This document shows positions 45,765 through 53,544 of a stretch of DNA of 64,000 nt, piece after piece (the stretch's first letter is position 1; the number at the start of each line of letters is the position of its first letter). Source of the stretch: Deinococcus gobiensis I-0 (GTDB taxonomy: Bacteria > Deinococcota > Deinococci > Deinococcales > Deinococcaceae); the NCBI RefSeq assembly GCF_000252445.1, contig NC_017771.1, positions 1 through 64,000 on the forward strand, read 5' to 3'. The notes below the pieces were generated by a model. That model had not been told where the DNA came from, ran no database searches, and saw only the letters and a program-made list of their open reading frames with translations. The position numbers were made by a program, and so were the translations under genes.

Positions 45765-46004
45765 TTAAAAGCGCGTCTCTGTGCCGGTGGGCAGAAGCTC
45801 TGGGGTCGTGACGGCCCGAACAGCGGGTTCTCGGGAGAAAATGAGCCGGAGTTCTTTGGGGGTCATGGGGATAGCCTGCTTTTTCGCTTCCTGAATGGAG
45901 GTGATCCCCATGCGCCGCGGGAGGATGCGGGCATCTTCGTACTCGTCCAGTCCGTCCTGCTGGAGCGTGGCCAGGGATGCAGCTTTCGTACGTTCGTCGA
46001 GCAT
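45765..46004 (-). CDS. Small paralogue of the 44.8-kb protein's N-terminal domain
   Basis: 79 aa. MLDERTKAASLATLQQDG and GITSIQEAKKQAIPMTPKELRLIFSRE align with the N-terminal domain of the protein encoded at 44816-45538 (GITTFEAAVQVFPHSCAKTIRRIFSK). It lacks the C-terminal beta domain. It may be a stand-alone regulator or a truncated copy. Confidence 0.5.
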   Translation of the reverse strand: MLDERTKAASLATLQQDGLDEYEDARILPRRMGITSIQEAKKQAIPMTPKELRLIFSREPAVRAVTTPELLPTGTETRF

Positions 46005-46478
46005 GTTGGTCTACCTCGGAGGCGTCTGCAGATGAAGAGTGGTTCTGGCTTCGGCGAGTGCAAAACGGCTGTGCTGTCAGCGCGCGCTCGGGGGCATTCC
46101 CCAAGCGGGGTCATACTTTATCGCAAGGCGTATCCATGAGAAATCCAGCGTGCCACACGCGAATTTTCTTTATGAAAGAAAAATAAGAAGGCAAATTCCT
46201 AGAAGTTCCATGACCCGTTGTCGGGAAGCGCGAGGCCATGATGCGGCCTCCTGCCCCCTCTTGAAGCGTAGGGGTGATCCTGGTGAGCTCTGCTCCGGAG
46301 GGTACGGACAGTCGTCTTGGATGGCTGAGTGTTCATCCCCTTTTTCGAGGTGTCCGGATGTTGTTGTTTATCCGGCAAGTAAAACCAACATGCACATACG
46401 GACACCTTGAAAAATCCGCGCTGGGACACGTAAGGGGTACAGGCCTTACTGGGTGTCGCTCTGGTGTGCCGGCCGTGT
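46005..46478. other. Non-coding stretch upstream of the PilX-like gene
   Basis: No credible gene. It contains an inverted repeat at 46348-46407 and, at its right edge, promoter site D. The rest shows no clear repeat or ORF with protein-like composition. Confidence 0.5.
46348..46407. repeat. Inverted repeat upstream of the PilX-like gene
   Basis: AGGTGTCCGGATGT (46348-46361) and ACATACGGACACCT (46394-46407) are 14-bp arms with one mismatch around a 32-bp loop. It could be an operator for the adjacent gene or a remnant of an element end. Confidence 0.55.
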
Positions 46479-46506
46479 CAACCAGAACGCCCCACAGAAT
46501 GCGAGT
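46479..46506 (+). promoter_or_regulatory. 28-nt promoter-like element (site D), leaderless start
   Basis: CAACCAGAAC at 46479, CAGAAT in the -10 position (46495-46500), and the gene's ATG at 46507, exactly 28 nt from the first base. No Shine-Dalgarno is present. Confidence 0.62.
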
Positions 46507-48090
46507 ATGTCGATTTCCTCCCATCGAGAGCAGGGCAACGCGGTGCTGATCGTGTTGTTCATCATTCTGGTGTTGGCTGCGCTGATGACCATTCAGGTGG
46601 TGGCCACCCGCGCGAACGTTTTGACGACAGACCGCCGCACGCAGGATGCCCAGCTCAACGCCCAGGCGGCCTTCAGTTCCCCGCGCCTGATCACCGGCGT
46701 GCTCAATGGTCTCCCCCAGAAGTTGACCGACCAGTCTACTGGCAGTCTGGAAGACGGGACTTACCGCACGTCGCTGTCCAACCAGATGCAGGTCTGGCTC
46801 AGTTGTGGGACGGCCACGGTGCAGCAAAGCTTGCTCATCGCCGGCAAGACGACCTGTGGGGGAATCAGCACGGCGGATACGACGATCCGGGCGACGCAAG
46901 GGAACGTGGTGAGCTACCGGGTGCCGCTGCAGCTCAAGATCATCACGAAGGGCAATGAGCAGGCCCAGCGGACCCGCGTCCTGCCCGGCCAGCTGCGTTT
47001 TGCGAATGCCTCGACCGGGTCACTTCCCATAACGGCGTACCAGATACTGACGAATGTCTTGGGCACGGTGCCGGCGGACCTGATCTTCGACGGGCCAGTG
47101 CAGGTGAACGGGCAGGTGCAGCTGGCGGCGGGTCGTAGTGCGTGGCCTGGAGGTCTGACCTCGGAATTGCGGCAGGTCCGCGTGGGCAACACGACGGTCT
47201 CTGTGGACCAGTTCGGGGGCAATGGGGGGTATCCCTGTGACCAGAGTGTCGTGAGCTGCCCCAATTTCGTAGGAGGCATCGGCATGGGCACAGGGCGCGT
47301 CGATGTTCCGGATGTGAGCGGGACGGCCGGTCTGAACCTGCCGAGCAGTGTGCGGGAAGTGGTCCTGTATCCACAGGACGGGGGTACGGGGCTGTACGTG
47401 TGCACGACAAGCAGCTGTGATCAGTACGTCCTGACGCCGACCTCGGTGGGTCGGATGACGGTGGTGCGAGTGGCCAGCGGGGTGGCGGTGCCTTCGACGA
47501 GCGGGAAGGAGACGCCGGGGGCGGCGACTGAGTCCAGCGTCATCGCGTCGGATGTGGCGGCCCTGGTGCAGGCGCCTGGTGACCTGCAGGTGCGGGCGTT
47601 GACTCCGGCAGCGGCCGCTTACGCTGGGACGCTGAGCATCGTGGCGCGGCAGAACCTGACCCTCACGTCGAGCTTGCTCGCGCAGCGCCCGGCGTGCACC
47701 ACCTACGCGGTGGCTACAGAGACCTTGAGTGACCTGAACGGGGGGATTCGCCCGGCGACATGTGGGGACCTGAGTAGCCCGGACGCGCTGGGGCTGGCCT
47801 CGCAATACGGAAGTGTGTTCTTCGGTGATGAGACGCTTTCGCTGATCGGGGGGAGCCGGACGATGACAGTGCAGGGTGCGGTTCTCGCACCTCGGGGGAC
47901 GGTACAGGTGCAGGATGGCCGCCTGAGCGATGTGGACTGGATCGGTTCGGTGGCGGCGGGGCGCGTCATTCCGGATGTGCGGATGCGTTTGGCGCATGAT
48001 CCGCGATTCCCACAGCTGCCGGGGTTCCCGACGGCGGGGCGGCAGACGCCCGGGCGGATCGTCTTCCGGCAGGCGCAAGCGCTGGAGTAA
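46507..48090 (+). CDS. PilX-like type IV pilus-associated protein
   Basis: 527 aa. REQGNAVLIVLFIILVLAAL at residues ~7-26 matches the PilX N-terminal pattern: Gly, then one long hydrophobic helix. A large extracellular beta-rich, Thr/Ser/Gly-rich region follows with several Cys pairs (CPNFV, CTTSSCDQ, CTTYA, CGDLSS). It would be inserted in the membrane and displayed outside. With the pilin fusion at 41.6 kb it suggests a plasmid-encoded pilus or pseudopilus component. The start is leaderless. Confidence 0.72.
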   Translation: MSISSHREQGNAVLIVLFIILVLAALMTIQVVATRANVLTTDRRTQDAQLNAQAAFSSPRLITGVLNGLPQKLTDQSTGSLEDGTYRTSLSNQMQVWLSCGTATVQQSLLIAGKTTCGGISTADTTIRATQGNVVSYRVPLQLKIITKGNEQAQRTRVLPGQLRFANASTGSLPITAYQILTNVLGTVPADLIFDGPVQVNGQVQLAAGRSAWPGGLTSELRQVRVGNTTVSVDQFGGNGGYPCDQSVVSCPNFVGGIGMGTGRVDVPDVSGTAGLNLPSSVREVVLYPQDGGTGLYVCTTSSCDQYVLTPTSVGRMTVVRVASGVAVPSTSGKETPGAATESSVIASDVAALVQAPGDLQVRALTPAAAAYAGTLSIVARQNLTLTSSLLAQRPACTTYAVATETLSDLNGGIRPATCGDLSSPDALGLASQYGSVFFGDETLSLIGGSRTMTVQGAVLAPRGTVQVQDGRLSDVDWIGSVAAGRVIPDVRMRLAHDPRFPQLPGFPTAGRQTPGRIVFRQAQALE

Positions 48091-48128
48091 ACTCGACGGA
48101 CAACGTCAGGACACGGCCGCCTAAGGCC

Positions 48129-48143
48129 GTGTTTCTTTGTGGA
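48129..48143 (+). repeat. Solitary iteron copy 21 kb from the origin
   Basis: GTGTTTCTTTGTGGA, identical to the origin iterons and also preceded by CC. It lies 39 bp after the PilX-like stop, next to an AT-rich stretch (TTTATAGATTTG). A lone distant iteron may titrate the initiator or serve in handcuffing; it may also be chance. Confidence 0.8.
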
Positions 48144-48289
48144 AATGGCTGAGCCCAATTGACTGGCCAATTTATAGATTTGACGCGCTGGACGCTTTAT
48201 TTCGACACCGGGATAGGTTAGACTGGTGGGGTTCCTGAGGGGAACGGGCCGAATGACATCCCAGGACAGAGGTGCAATCCAGTTGTGCG

Positions 48290-48322
48290 AAACGCACCTG
48301 GGCTGCAACCCCAGGTGCGTTT
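48290..48322 (+). promoter_or_regulatory. Perfect hairpin immediately upstream of a ribosome-binding site
   Basis: AAACGCACCTGGG (48290-48302) and CCCAGGTGCGTTT (48310-48322) form a 13-bp stem with a 7-nt loop, ending one base before the AAAGGAGGTG of the small peptide gene. It could be a translational control structure or a transcription attenuator. Confidence 0.65.
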
Positions 48323-48340
48323 GAAAGGAGGTGTGTCCCT

Positions 48341-48472
48341 GTGCGCAAACACCGCAAGGATACATCAACCCGCGCCCGTAAGCCAGTCAAACCCGTACCT
48401 ATCGCGATCATCCTGACCGCGATAGGTACGGTTCTGACAGGGTTAGCGGCGCTCCTGACCGCCCTGAAGTAA
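48341..48472 (+). CDS. Small basic-hydrophobic membrane peptide (43 aa)
   Basis: Start GTG 48341, with a very strong AAAGGAGGTG (48324-48333). MRKHRKDTSTRARKPVKPV is basic; VPIAIILTAIGTVLTGLAAL is one hydrophobic helix. Size, charge pattern, hairpin leader and strong terminator resemble type I toxin peptides or small membrane regulators. No homologous family can be named from sequence. Confidence 0.65.
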   Translation: MRKHRKDTSTRARKPVKPVPIAIILTAIGTVLTGLAALLTALK

Positions 48473-48518
48473 TCCCTCTCGCTCCTGGCCCATTCAGTCC
48501 TGACCCCAAAGGAGCAAG

Positions 48519-48550
48519 TTGCCCACCTTCACTGGTGGGCAGCCTTTTTC
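48519..48550 (+). terminator. Intrinsic terminator after the small peptide gene
   Basis: GCCCACC (48521-48527) pairs with GGTGGGC (48534-48540), followed by AGCCTTTTTC. On the minus strand the convergent gene also ends here. Confidence 0.8.
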
Positions 48551-48557
48551 ATGGAGA

Positions 48558-48791
48558 TTAAAGGAGGGCGCGTTCCAAGTGCAGAGCCTCGCAGTGATCA
48601 ACCTCAATGCGCGGGCGGCGCTGCTTCGATGCGCTGATCAGCCGGCGTTGCAGCGCGCCCGAAACGACCAGGTATCGGTCGGCCTCCAGCGCCGCGAAGC
48701 GCAAGGCGTCCGGACCGTACACGGCGAGCTCGATGGGAATGAGTGGGGGACGGTTCTCCGGTGTGTCCTCTGGCCGTCGCCGAGGCGTCAT
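48558..48791 (-). CDS. Small OB-fold-like protein, possibly single-strand-binding
   Basis: 77 aa from ATG 48791 with GGAGGT upstream. IPIELAVYGPDALRFAALEAD, then YLVVSGALQRR, then RIEVDHCEALHLE reads like the short OB-fold of SSB/PriB-type proteins (two strands, V-x-G-x-L, then the E-V-x-x-x-x-x-x strand). The match is by pattern only. Confidence 0.45.
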   Translation of the reverse strand: MTPRRRPEDTPENRPPLIPIELAVYGPDALRFAALEADRYLVVSGALQRRLISASKQRRPRIEVDHCEALHLERALL

Positions 48792-49015
48792 GCCGAAACT
48801 TTACCTCCAGAACAGAACGACATTCATGAATAAATTTTTTAGGAGGGCCTTTAAACTCTTTCCTGGACAATATTTTTACTTCTTAGCTGAATGACTCATC
48901 TCTCCCCACGCTTCCGCACAGGCATAGGCTTGGAGAAAAAGCAGACCAAGAAAGCGGGGGTTTAGTATTTAATCTTTTCTCTCGTACCAATTCAATTCTT
49001 AAATATACTGGCCTC

Positions 49016-49861
49016 ATGGAACGCCTCCGTGAGGCCGTCGCCTCCTACGACCTCCACTACCTCACCACCCATCTCGACCTCGGTCATGCCCCTCACCTCG
49101 CCCGCAGTCGCCTCCGCCCCATCTTCGACGACGCCAGGGCCCGCCAGCTTGATCTTCTCCATCCTCCCCAGGACGTCACCGCCTGGCTCAAAGACCTCAT
49201 CAGCATCCGCCTCACCGCCCTCGGTCCTGCCAGCATCAACACCCAGCTCGCCCGTCTCACTGCCCTGAGCAACCTCTACGAAGCCCTGATCCTTCATGGC
49301 TTGACCGACGACAACCCCACCCGACGCTACGTCCGTCCCGCGGCCCAGCACCGCGACGAAGTCCCCTGCTCACCCCAGCAGATCAGCGTGCTCCTCCAGC
49401 AGACCAAAGACATTCCCCTGCGCCTCGCGCTCTACTTCACGTACGCTTTCAACTTCCGCGCCGGCGAGCTTCTTCGCCTCCGCTGGGAACACATCAACGT
49501 CAGTACCGGCGAGATCACCCGCGCGCGCACCATCATTCAGCTCGCCCACATCAAAGACCGTGGCGTCATCCTCCGGCTCATTCACCGCCACCTCAAAGCC
49601 AGCGGCGGTCCCCAGTTCGCCGCCGGCAAGGTCTTTCCCTGGGAGGATCTCCTCTCCCTCTCCTACGCGCTCCGGCAGGCCTGGCGCCACGCCTTTCGTC
49701 CCCCGGAAGGAGAAGACGCCATCTACTATCCCCTCACCCAGATCCGCAAGGCCGGTCTCCGCGACAATCCCCTGAACCTCGACCCCGTCACCCTCGGCTA
49801 CACCAGTCCGTACTGGTCCAATACCCGCCGGGCCAAGTTGAAGCCCCCAAATCCCACGTGA
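49016..49861 (+). CDS. Tyrosine-recombinase-like protein, catalytic set incomplete
   Basis: 281 aa with the N-terminal core-binding domain and the first catalytic Arg region (FNFRAGELLRLRWEHI). Where an active enzyme has HxxR, then LGH...Y, the protein has LGYTSPYWSNTRRAKL: His is Tyr and the nucleophile Tyr is missing. It is probably a DNA-binding but non-cleaving relative, or decayed. Confidence 0.65.
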   Translation: MERLREAVASYDLHYLTTHLDLGHAPHLARSRLRPIFDDARARQLDLLHPPQDVTAWLKDLISIRLTALGPASINTQLARLTALSNLYEALILHGLTDDNPTRRYVRPAAQHRDEVPCSPQQISVLLQQTKDIPLRLALYFTYAFNFRAGELLRLRWEHINVSTGEITRARTIIQLAHIKDRGVILRLIHRHLKASGGPQFAAGKVFPWEDLLSLSYALRQAWRHAFRPPEGEDAIYYPLTQIRKAGLRDNPLNLDPVTLGYTSPYWSNTRRAKLKPPNPT

Positions 49862-49887
49862 CCTTTCTCTCCTGAAGACGCCCCGGC

Positions 49888-49915
49888 CCACCAGAACGTC
49901 GCACACCATAAAGGT
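49888..49915 (+). promoter_or_regulatory. 28-nt promoter-like element (site E), leaderless start
   Basis: CCACCAGAAC at 49888, CACCAT in the -10 position (49904-49909), and the gene's ATG at 49916, 28 nt from the first base. Confidence 0.62.
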
Positions 49916-50407
49916 ATGCGACTTCTTCTTTTGGCCTCCACACTCATGGCCCTGGCCTCCGCCAACGCACACGCGCAGCAAGTCGTCGACGCCATCAAGA
50001 ACGCCCAGAACCAGATCATCGCCTACCTCCCCTCCCCCACCAGCGTCCGCATCGCCCAGGCCCTCAAAGACGCCGCCAACGCCGGCATCCCCGTCTACCT
50101 CATCGCCCCGCGGCAAGCGCACCTCGAGAAGCGCAGCTACCTCCTCAGCGTCGCCCTCGCTGCCACCCAGACGCCCCCAGCTGCCCTGAACTATTACCCG
50201 GCCACCCTGAACGCCGCACCCCTCATCATCATCGACAACCGCGTCCTCTATCTCGGCCCCGGCGTCCAGGACGGCATAGGGGCGGTCGAGAAGAGCGGGG
50301 GGAACAAGCTCTCCCGCGCCGTCGAGATGACCACCCAGGCCATGAAGCACGCCCCCACCGTCGCGATCTCCCAGCTCGTCAAAGAGCGCTACGGGCTGGA
50401 CCGCTGA
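49916..50407 (+). CDS. Secreted phospholipase-D-like protein without HKD motif
   Basis: 163 aa; signal peptide MRLLLLASTLMALASANAHA. The mature part has a PLD-like half fold (AIKNAQNQIIAYLPSP, then AAPLIIIDNRVLYLG), but HxKxxxxD is replaced, so nuclease or lipase activity is not expected. Its stop overlaps the ATPase gene's start by one base (TGATG). It starts without a leader. Confidence 0.7.
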   Translation: MRLLLLASTLMALASANAHAQQVVDAIKNAQNQIIAYLPSPTSVRIAQALKDAANAGIPVYLIAPRQAHLEKRSYLLSVALAATQTPPAALNYYPATLNAAPLIIIDNRVLYLGPGVQDGIGAVEKSGGNKLSRAVEMTTQAMKHAPTVAISQLVKERYGLDR

Positions 50408-51351
50408 TGATCCTCGACATGACGACCCCCCAGGAGTACGCCGCCATCCTGGAGCGCCTGCCCGAAGAGATCCGCGCCATCGTCAAAGATGACCTGCCCC
50501 TCCTCGACGAGATCATCATCGACCGCTACAGCCTCCTGAGCGTTCGGCTCGCCGACATGCGCATCACGTACCCCCTGCACATCGACGACCGGACCTTCGA
50601 CCGCATCGACGCCCTCATGCAGCAGGACGTTCCCGGTGGCTGGCGCAAGGACGGCCGCATCGGCATCCCCAGCACCCTTCACCGCCTCAGTCGCGAGACC
50701 AACGTCTCCCAGCTCACCAGCATGATCACCGTCCGCGTCGGCCGCGCCCTCATGGGCGTTGCCGAGCCCCTGCGCGACGTGCTCTACGACGCGGTCACCA
50801 ACGAATACGGCATCGCCATCATCGGGCCACCCGCTGCCGGCAAGACCACCCTGTTGCGCGATATCGCCCGCATCCTTGCCGAGCGCCTCGGGTCCGGCCT
50901 GGTCATCATCGACACCAGTAACGAAATCGCCGGCGACAGTGACCACAAGCACCCCATTGTTGGTCAAGCACGGCGTGTTCCCGTAGGAAACCCCCTGTGG
51001 CAAGGGGAGAAGTTTGCCCGCGCCATCGGCAACATGGGTCCCAAAGCCCTGTTGAGCGACGAGATCGGCTACCGCGACGACATCCCCGTCATCGCCATGA
51101 ACGCCCCCCGCGGCGTCAGCGTGACCGCCACGCTGCACGGCAAGAACATGCGCCGGGTCGCCCACAGCCAGAATCTCTGGCCCATCCTCGGCATCAAGGA
51201 CGGCGTCAAGACCGAGCCGGCCGTGTTCAAGATTGCCATCGAGGTTCCCCGCCGGGGCTTCTTCCGGGTCCACGAGGACTTCGACGCCAGTCTGAAATCC
51301 CTGCTCGCTGGAGAGGAACCCACTGAAGGCATCCGGGAGATCCGCGCCTGA
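50407..51351 (+). CDS. SpoIIIAA/Ycf45-like P-loop ATPase
   Basis: 314 aa. An N-terminal domain with EIIIDRYSLLSVRLADMR precedes Walker A IIGPPAAGKTTLL (about residues 138-150). VIIDTSNEIAGDSDHKHP is the Walker B-type region characteristic of Ycf45/SpoIIIAA proteins. GPKALLSDEIG is followed by SVTATLHG, the sensor strand. It resembles secretion-type ATPases. Coupled to the PLD-like secreted protein it may energise export or pilus-like assembly; that is inference. Confidence 0.82.
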   Translation: MILDMTTPQEYAAILERLPEEIRAIVKDDLPLLDEIIIDRYSLLSVRLADMRITYPLHIDDRTFDRIDALMQQDVPGGWRKDGRIGIPSTLHRLSRETNVSQLTSMITVRVGRALMGVAEPLRDVLYDAVTNEYGIAIIGPPAAGKTTLLRDIARILAERLGSGLVIIDTSNEIAGDSDHKHPIVGQARRVPVGNPLWQGEKFARAIGNMGPKALLSDEIGYRDDIPVIAMNAPRGVSVTATLHGKNMRRVAHSQNLWPILGIKDGVKTEPAVFKIAIEVPRRGFFRVHEDFDASLKSLLAGEEPTEGIREIRA

Positions 51352-51680
51352 TGTTCAGGCCGACGATGGATCAGGCCGTCACTGTGGGCATTCTGGGGCT
51401 CTCCGCTGTGCTGATGACGGTCATGACGCGGCCCCCTGCCCCACCCCAGAGTCCAGCGCAACGGTACGAGCGAGCGCTTTCGACCCTCGCGCCGTTCTCG
51501 GAGGCCGAGAACGCGCACACCCTCCTGAGCCTGCGGGATTGTCTCACGCCGCTTCAGCGTGCCCCGCTCGAACGGGATTCCGAAGCCCGTGACGCCCTGC
51601 AGGCCGCCCAAGCCCTCGGCCGATTCTTCGCTCTCCCCCCACGCTGTTCCCAGGAAGGAGTCCCCCATGACCTTCGATGA
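51351..51680 (+). CDS. Small single-pass membrane protein
   Basis: 109 aa; start overlaps the ATPase stop (TGATG). One hydrophobic segment occupies residues ~8-26 (AVTVGILGLSAVLMTVM), then a helical soluble part. Its end overlaps the next gene's start. No family recognised. Confidence 0.6.
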   Translation: MFRPTMDQAVTVGILGLSAVLMTVMTRPPAPPQSPAQRYERALSTLAPFSEAENAHTLLSLRDCLTPLQRAPLERDSEARDALQAAQALGRFFALPPRCSQEGVPHDLR

Positions 51681-52170
51681 CCTGCTCGCCCTCGACACCG
51701 ACGCGCCTGTCCTCGTGAGAACCCACGATGAGCGCGGCCACGTCACCCAACTCGCCGTGCGCGTCAAAGGCGAGCATCCCAGCCGCCACCTCAAAGCCCT
51801 CACCGACGCCCTGGCTGCCGACGCCCAGGTGGAATGCGATCACCCCTTCTACCAGCTGTGGCTCAGTCCAGATGGACAGAGCGGCTGGATCACCACGCGG
51901 CCGAACAATGCCGGGCAGATCCTCCTGAGCGGCCACCAGCTCATCCTGACCGACGGCTTCGAGCGCGAACTGCTCCGCAAGCCCCGCCCGGACGGCGCCA
52001 CCTGCCTGGATATCGGCCTCGTCGCCGCAGAAGTCGAGCAGTTCGCCCGGTTCCTCCGGCAGGAAGCCACACAAGAGCGCGTCTGCCGCAAGTGCGGGTG
52101 CACGCCCAGTTGGGGCTGTGAGGGCGGGTGCGACTGGGCCGCGAACGACCTCTGTACGGAGTGCGAATGA
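51667..52170 (+). CDS. Unknown protein with C-terminal zinc-ribbon
   Basis: 167 aa from ATG 51667 with AGGAAGGAG upstream. The C-terminus has CRKCGCTPSWGCEGGCDW then CTEC, a six- to seven-Cys zinc-binding cluster often seen at the tail of ParB-like and phage-associated proteins. The N-terminal two thirds are unassigned. It overlaps the next gene by ATGA. Confidence 0.65.
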   Translation: MTFDDLLALDTDAPVLVRTHDERGHVTQLAVRVKGEHPSRHLKALTDALAADAQVECDHPFYQLWLSPDGQSGWITTRPNNAGQILLSGHQLILTDGFERELLRKPRPDGATCLDIGLVAAEVEQFARFLRQEATQERVCRKCGCTPSWGCEGGCDWAANDLCTECE

Positions 52171-52622
52171 CCACCTCCAGCGACAGTCCCTGGTACGACG
52201 CCGTCGCCTATCCCCCACGGGCCGGCACCCTCCGCTGGAGCTGTCGCCTCGCCATGATGCTCAAAGAACAGGTCGTCATGGTCACCCAGGGCGCTGAGGA
52301 CTTCTGGGGTCCGATACAAGCCTACCCCAGCCTCCTGGCCCTGGCGGGAGAGCTCCTGGCTCGCCCCGAGCGCGTGAGGCACTTCGTTCTGGTCCTCGAC
52401 GAGCATGAGCCCACGCGTACACACAACGCCAGGATCGTCTTCGCGAATAACTTCCCCATAACGAACCCCCAGAACGAAATCCAGCGCCTGCTCCCGGTCG
52501 CCGAACGTGCCCTCCAGGACCCAGGCACGCGATTTGCCCGACCTATCCAGGCCGCGATCATCCTGGCCCCCCCCTACACCCAACCCCATCTGCACCTCAT
52601 CAACCGGGAAGAAGTGAGGTGA
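52167..52622 (+). CDS. Unknown protein, end of the 49.9-52.6-kb operon
   Basis: 151 aa, start overlapping the upstream stop by ATGA. Mixed alpha/beta, with no signal peptide. No recognised family. The five genes from 49916 overlap one another and probably form one transcript from promoter site E. Confidence 0.6.
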   Translation: MTTSSDSPWYDAVAYPPRAGTLRWSCRLAMMLKEQVVMVTQGAEDFWGPIQAYPSLLALAGELLARPERVRHFVLVLDEHEPTRTHNARIVFANNFPITNPQNEIQRLLPVAERALQDPGTRFARPIQAAIILAPPYTQPHLHLINREEVR

Positions 52623-52780
52623 CACAGCGCCCGCAAGGACCGGGAGAGGCACTGCTCCACCCACCGGGCATTCCCCCACTCCTGTAGCCCCCGCTCTTCC
52701 CAGAAATCGTGCAGGCCTGGCCCCAACGAGAACCGCTTCCCCCGGTTTGGGTCGGCAGACAGGCAGGGACGGCGAGCGGC

Positions 52781-52987
52781 TCAGCCCCGCTGCTCCAGAC
52801 CATAGGCCACATGCAGCAGCACCCGCATCTGTTCAGAACCGTTCAAAGTCTGTGTGATGTATTCCGCCGTCATCATCGCCAGACGCCGCGCCTCCACAGA
52901 CTTACATCCCCACCGAATCTCCATGTCATACCGGAGATTGACCGCCTCATTGATCTGCATCAGTACGGCTTGGTTCGTCGCAGGCAC
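52781..52987 (-). CDS. Small unknown protein
   Basis: 68 aa from GTG 52987 with a GGGGTGA site. Helical (INEAVNLRYDMEIRW, then MMTAEYITQTLNG). No motif recognised. Included on the basis of composition and ribosome-binding site. Confidence 0.4.
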   Translation of the reverse strand: MPATNQAVLMQINEAVNLRYDMEIRWGCKSVEARRLAMMTAEYITQTLNGSEQMRVLLHVAYGLEQRG

Positions 52988-53081
52988 ACGTCACCCCTAA
53001 CACGAGCTTACGCGCTTCAGGTTCAGGGCACCCCTGTACAGGCGGCCCGCTGATGCGCCGCCTTGCCTCCCTCCTCAGCGT

Positions 53082-53273
53082 TTACCAGGAGCCGAGCGTG
53101 CCCAGGAAGGTGCGCAGCCACATCCGCCGCGCCTCCTCCGATCCCAGGGCCGCCGCCTGCTCCGCCGTCAGCAGCCCTTCCGCCTGCATCCGCAGCACGA
53201 AGGCGTGGTGCCGCGCCCAGGCTTCCAGCGCTTCGGCCTCCAGCCGCGCCTGTTCCTCCGCAGAGCGAATCAC
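53082..53273 (-). CDS. Small helical protein, paralogue of the 53.4-kb ORF
   Basis: 63 aa from GTG 53273 with GGAAGGG upstream. Highly helical and Ala-rich; the final segment ARRMWLRTFLGTLGSW parallels RRKAAWVRAFLLTH in the next ORF. Function unknown. Confidence 0.5.
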   Translation of the reverse strand: MIRSAEEQARLEAEALEAWARHHAFVLRMQAEGLLTAEQAAALGSEEARRMWLRTFLGTLGSW

Positions 53274-53349
53274 CCTTCCAGTCTTAACAGAAGGTCAGCA
53301 GAGGCGCTGTTCGAAATGCGGCACCCCCCACCGGGGTCAGGCTCCCGCC

Positions 53350-53544
53350 TCAGAACTTCATGTCGCAGTGCGTGAGCAGGAACGCGCGCACCCAGGCCGC
53401 CTTCCGCCGCTCGCTGCCCCGCTCCTTCCCCTCGGACTCGCTCAGTGTCCCCGCCGCCACCTGCGCCTGGAGGTCTGCCCGGTACGCGGCCCAGGCGGCC
53501 TCGACGGCCGCGACCGTCTTCTGCGGGTCCTCCGGGTGGGGCAT
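53350..53544 (-). CDS. Small helical protein, paralogue of the 53.1-kb ORF
   Basis: 64 aa from ATG 53544. It shares the W-x-R-x-F-L C-terminal pattern and Ala/Glu-rich helices with the ORF at 53082-53273. No family recognised. Confidence 0.45.
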   Translation of the reverse strand: MPHPEDPQKTVAAVEAAWAAYRADLQAQVAAGTLSESEGKERGSERRKAAWVRAFLLTHCDMKF

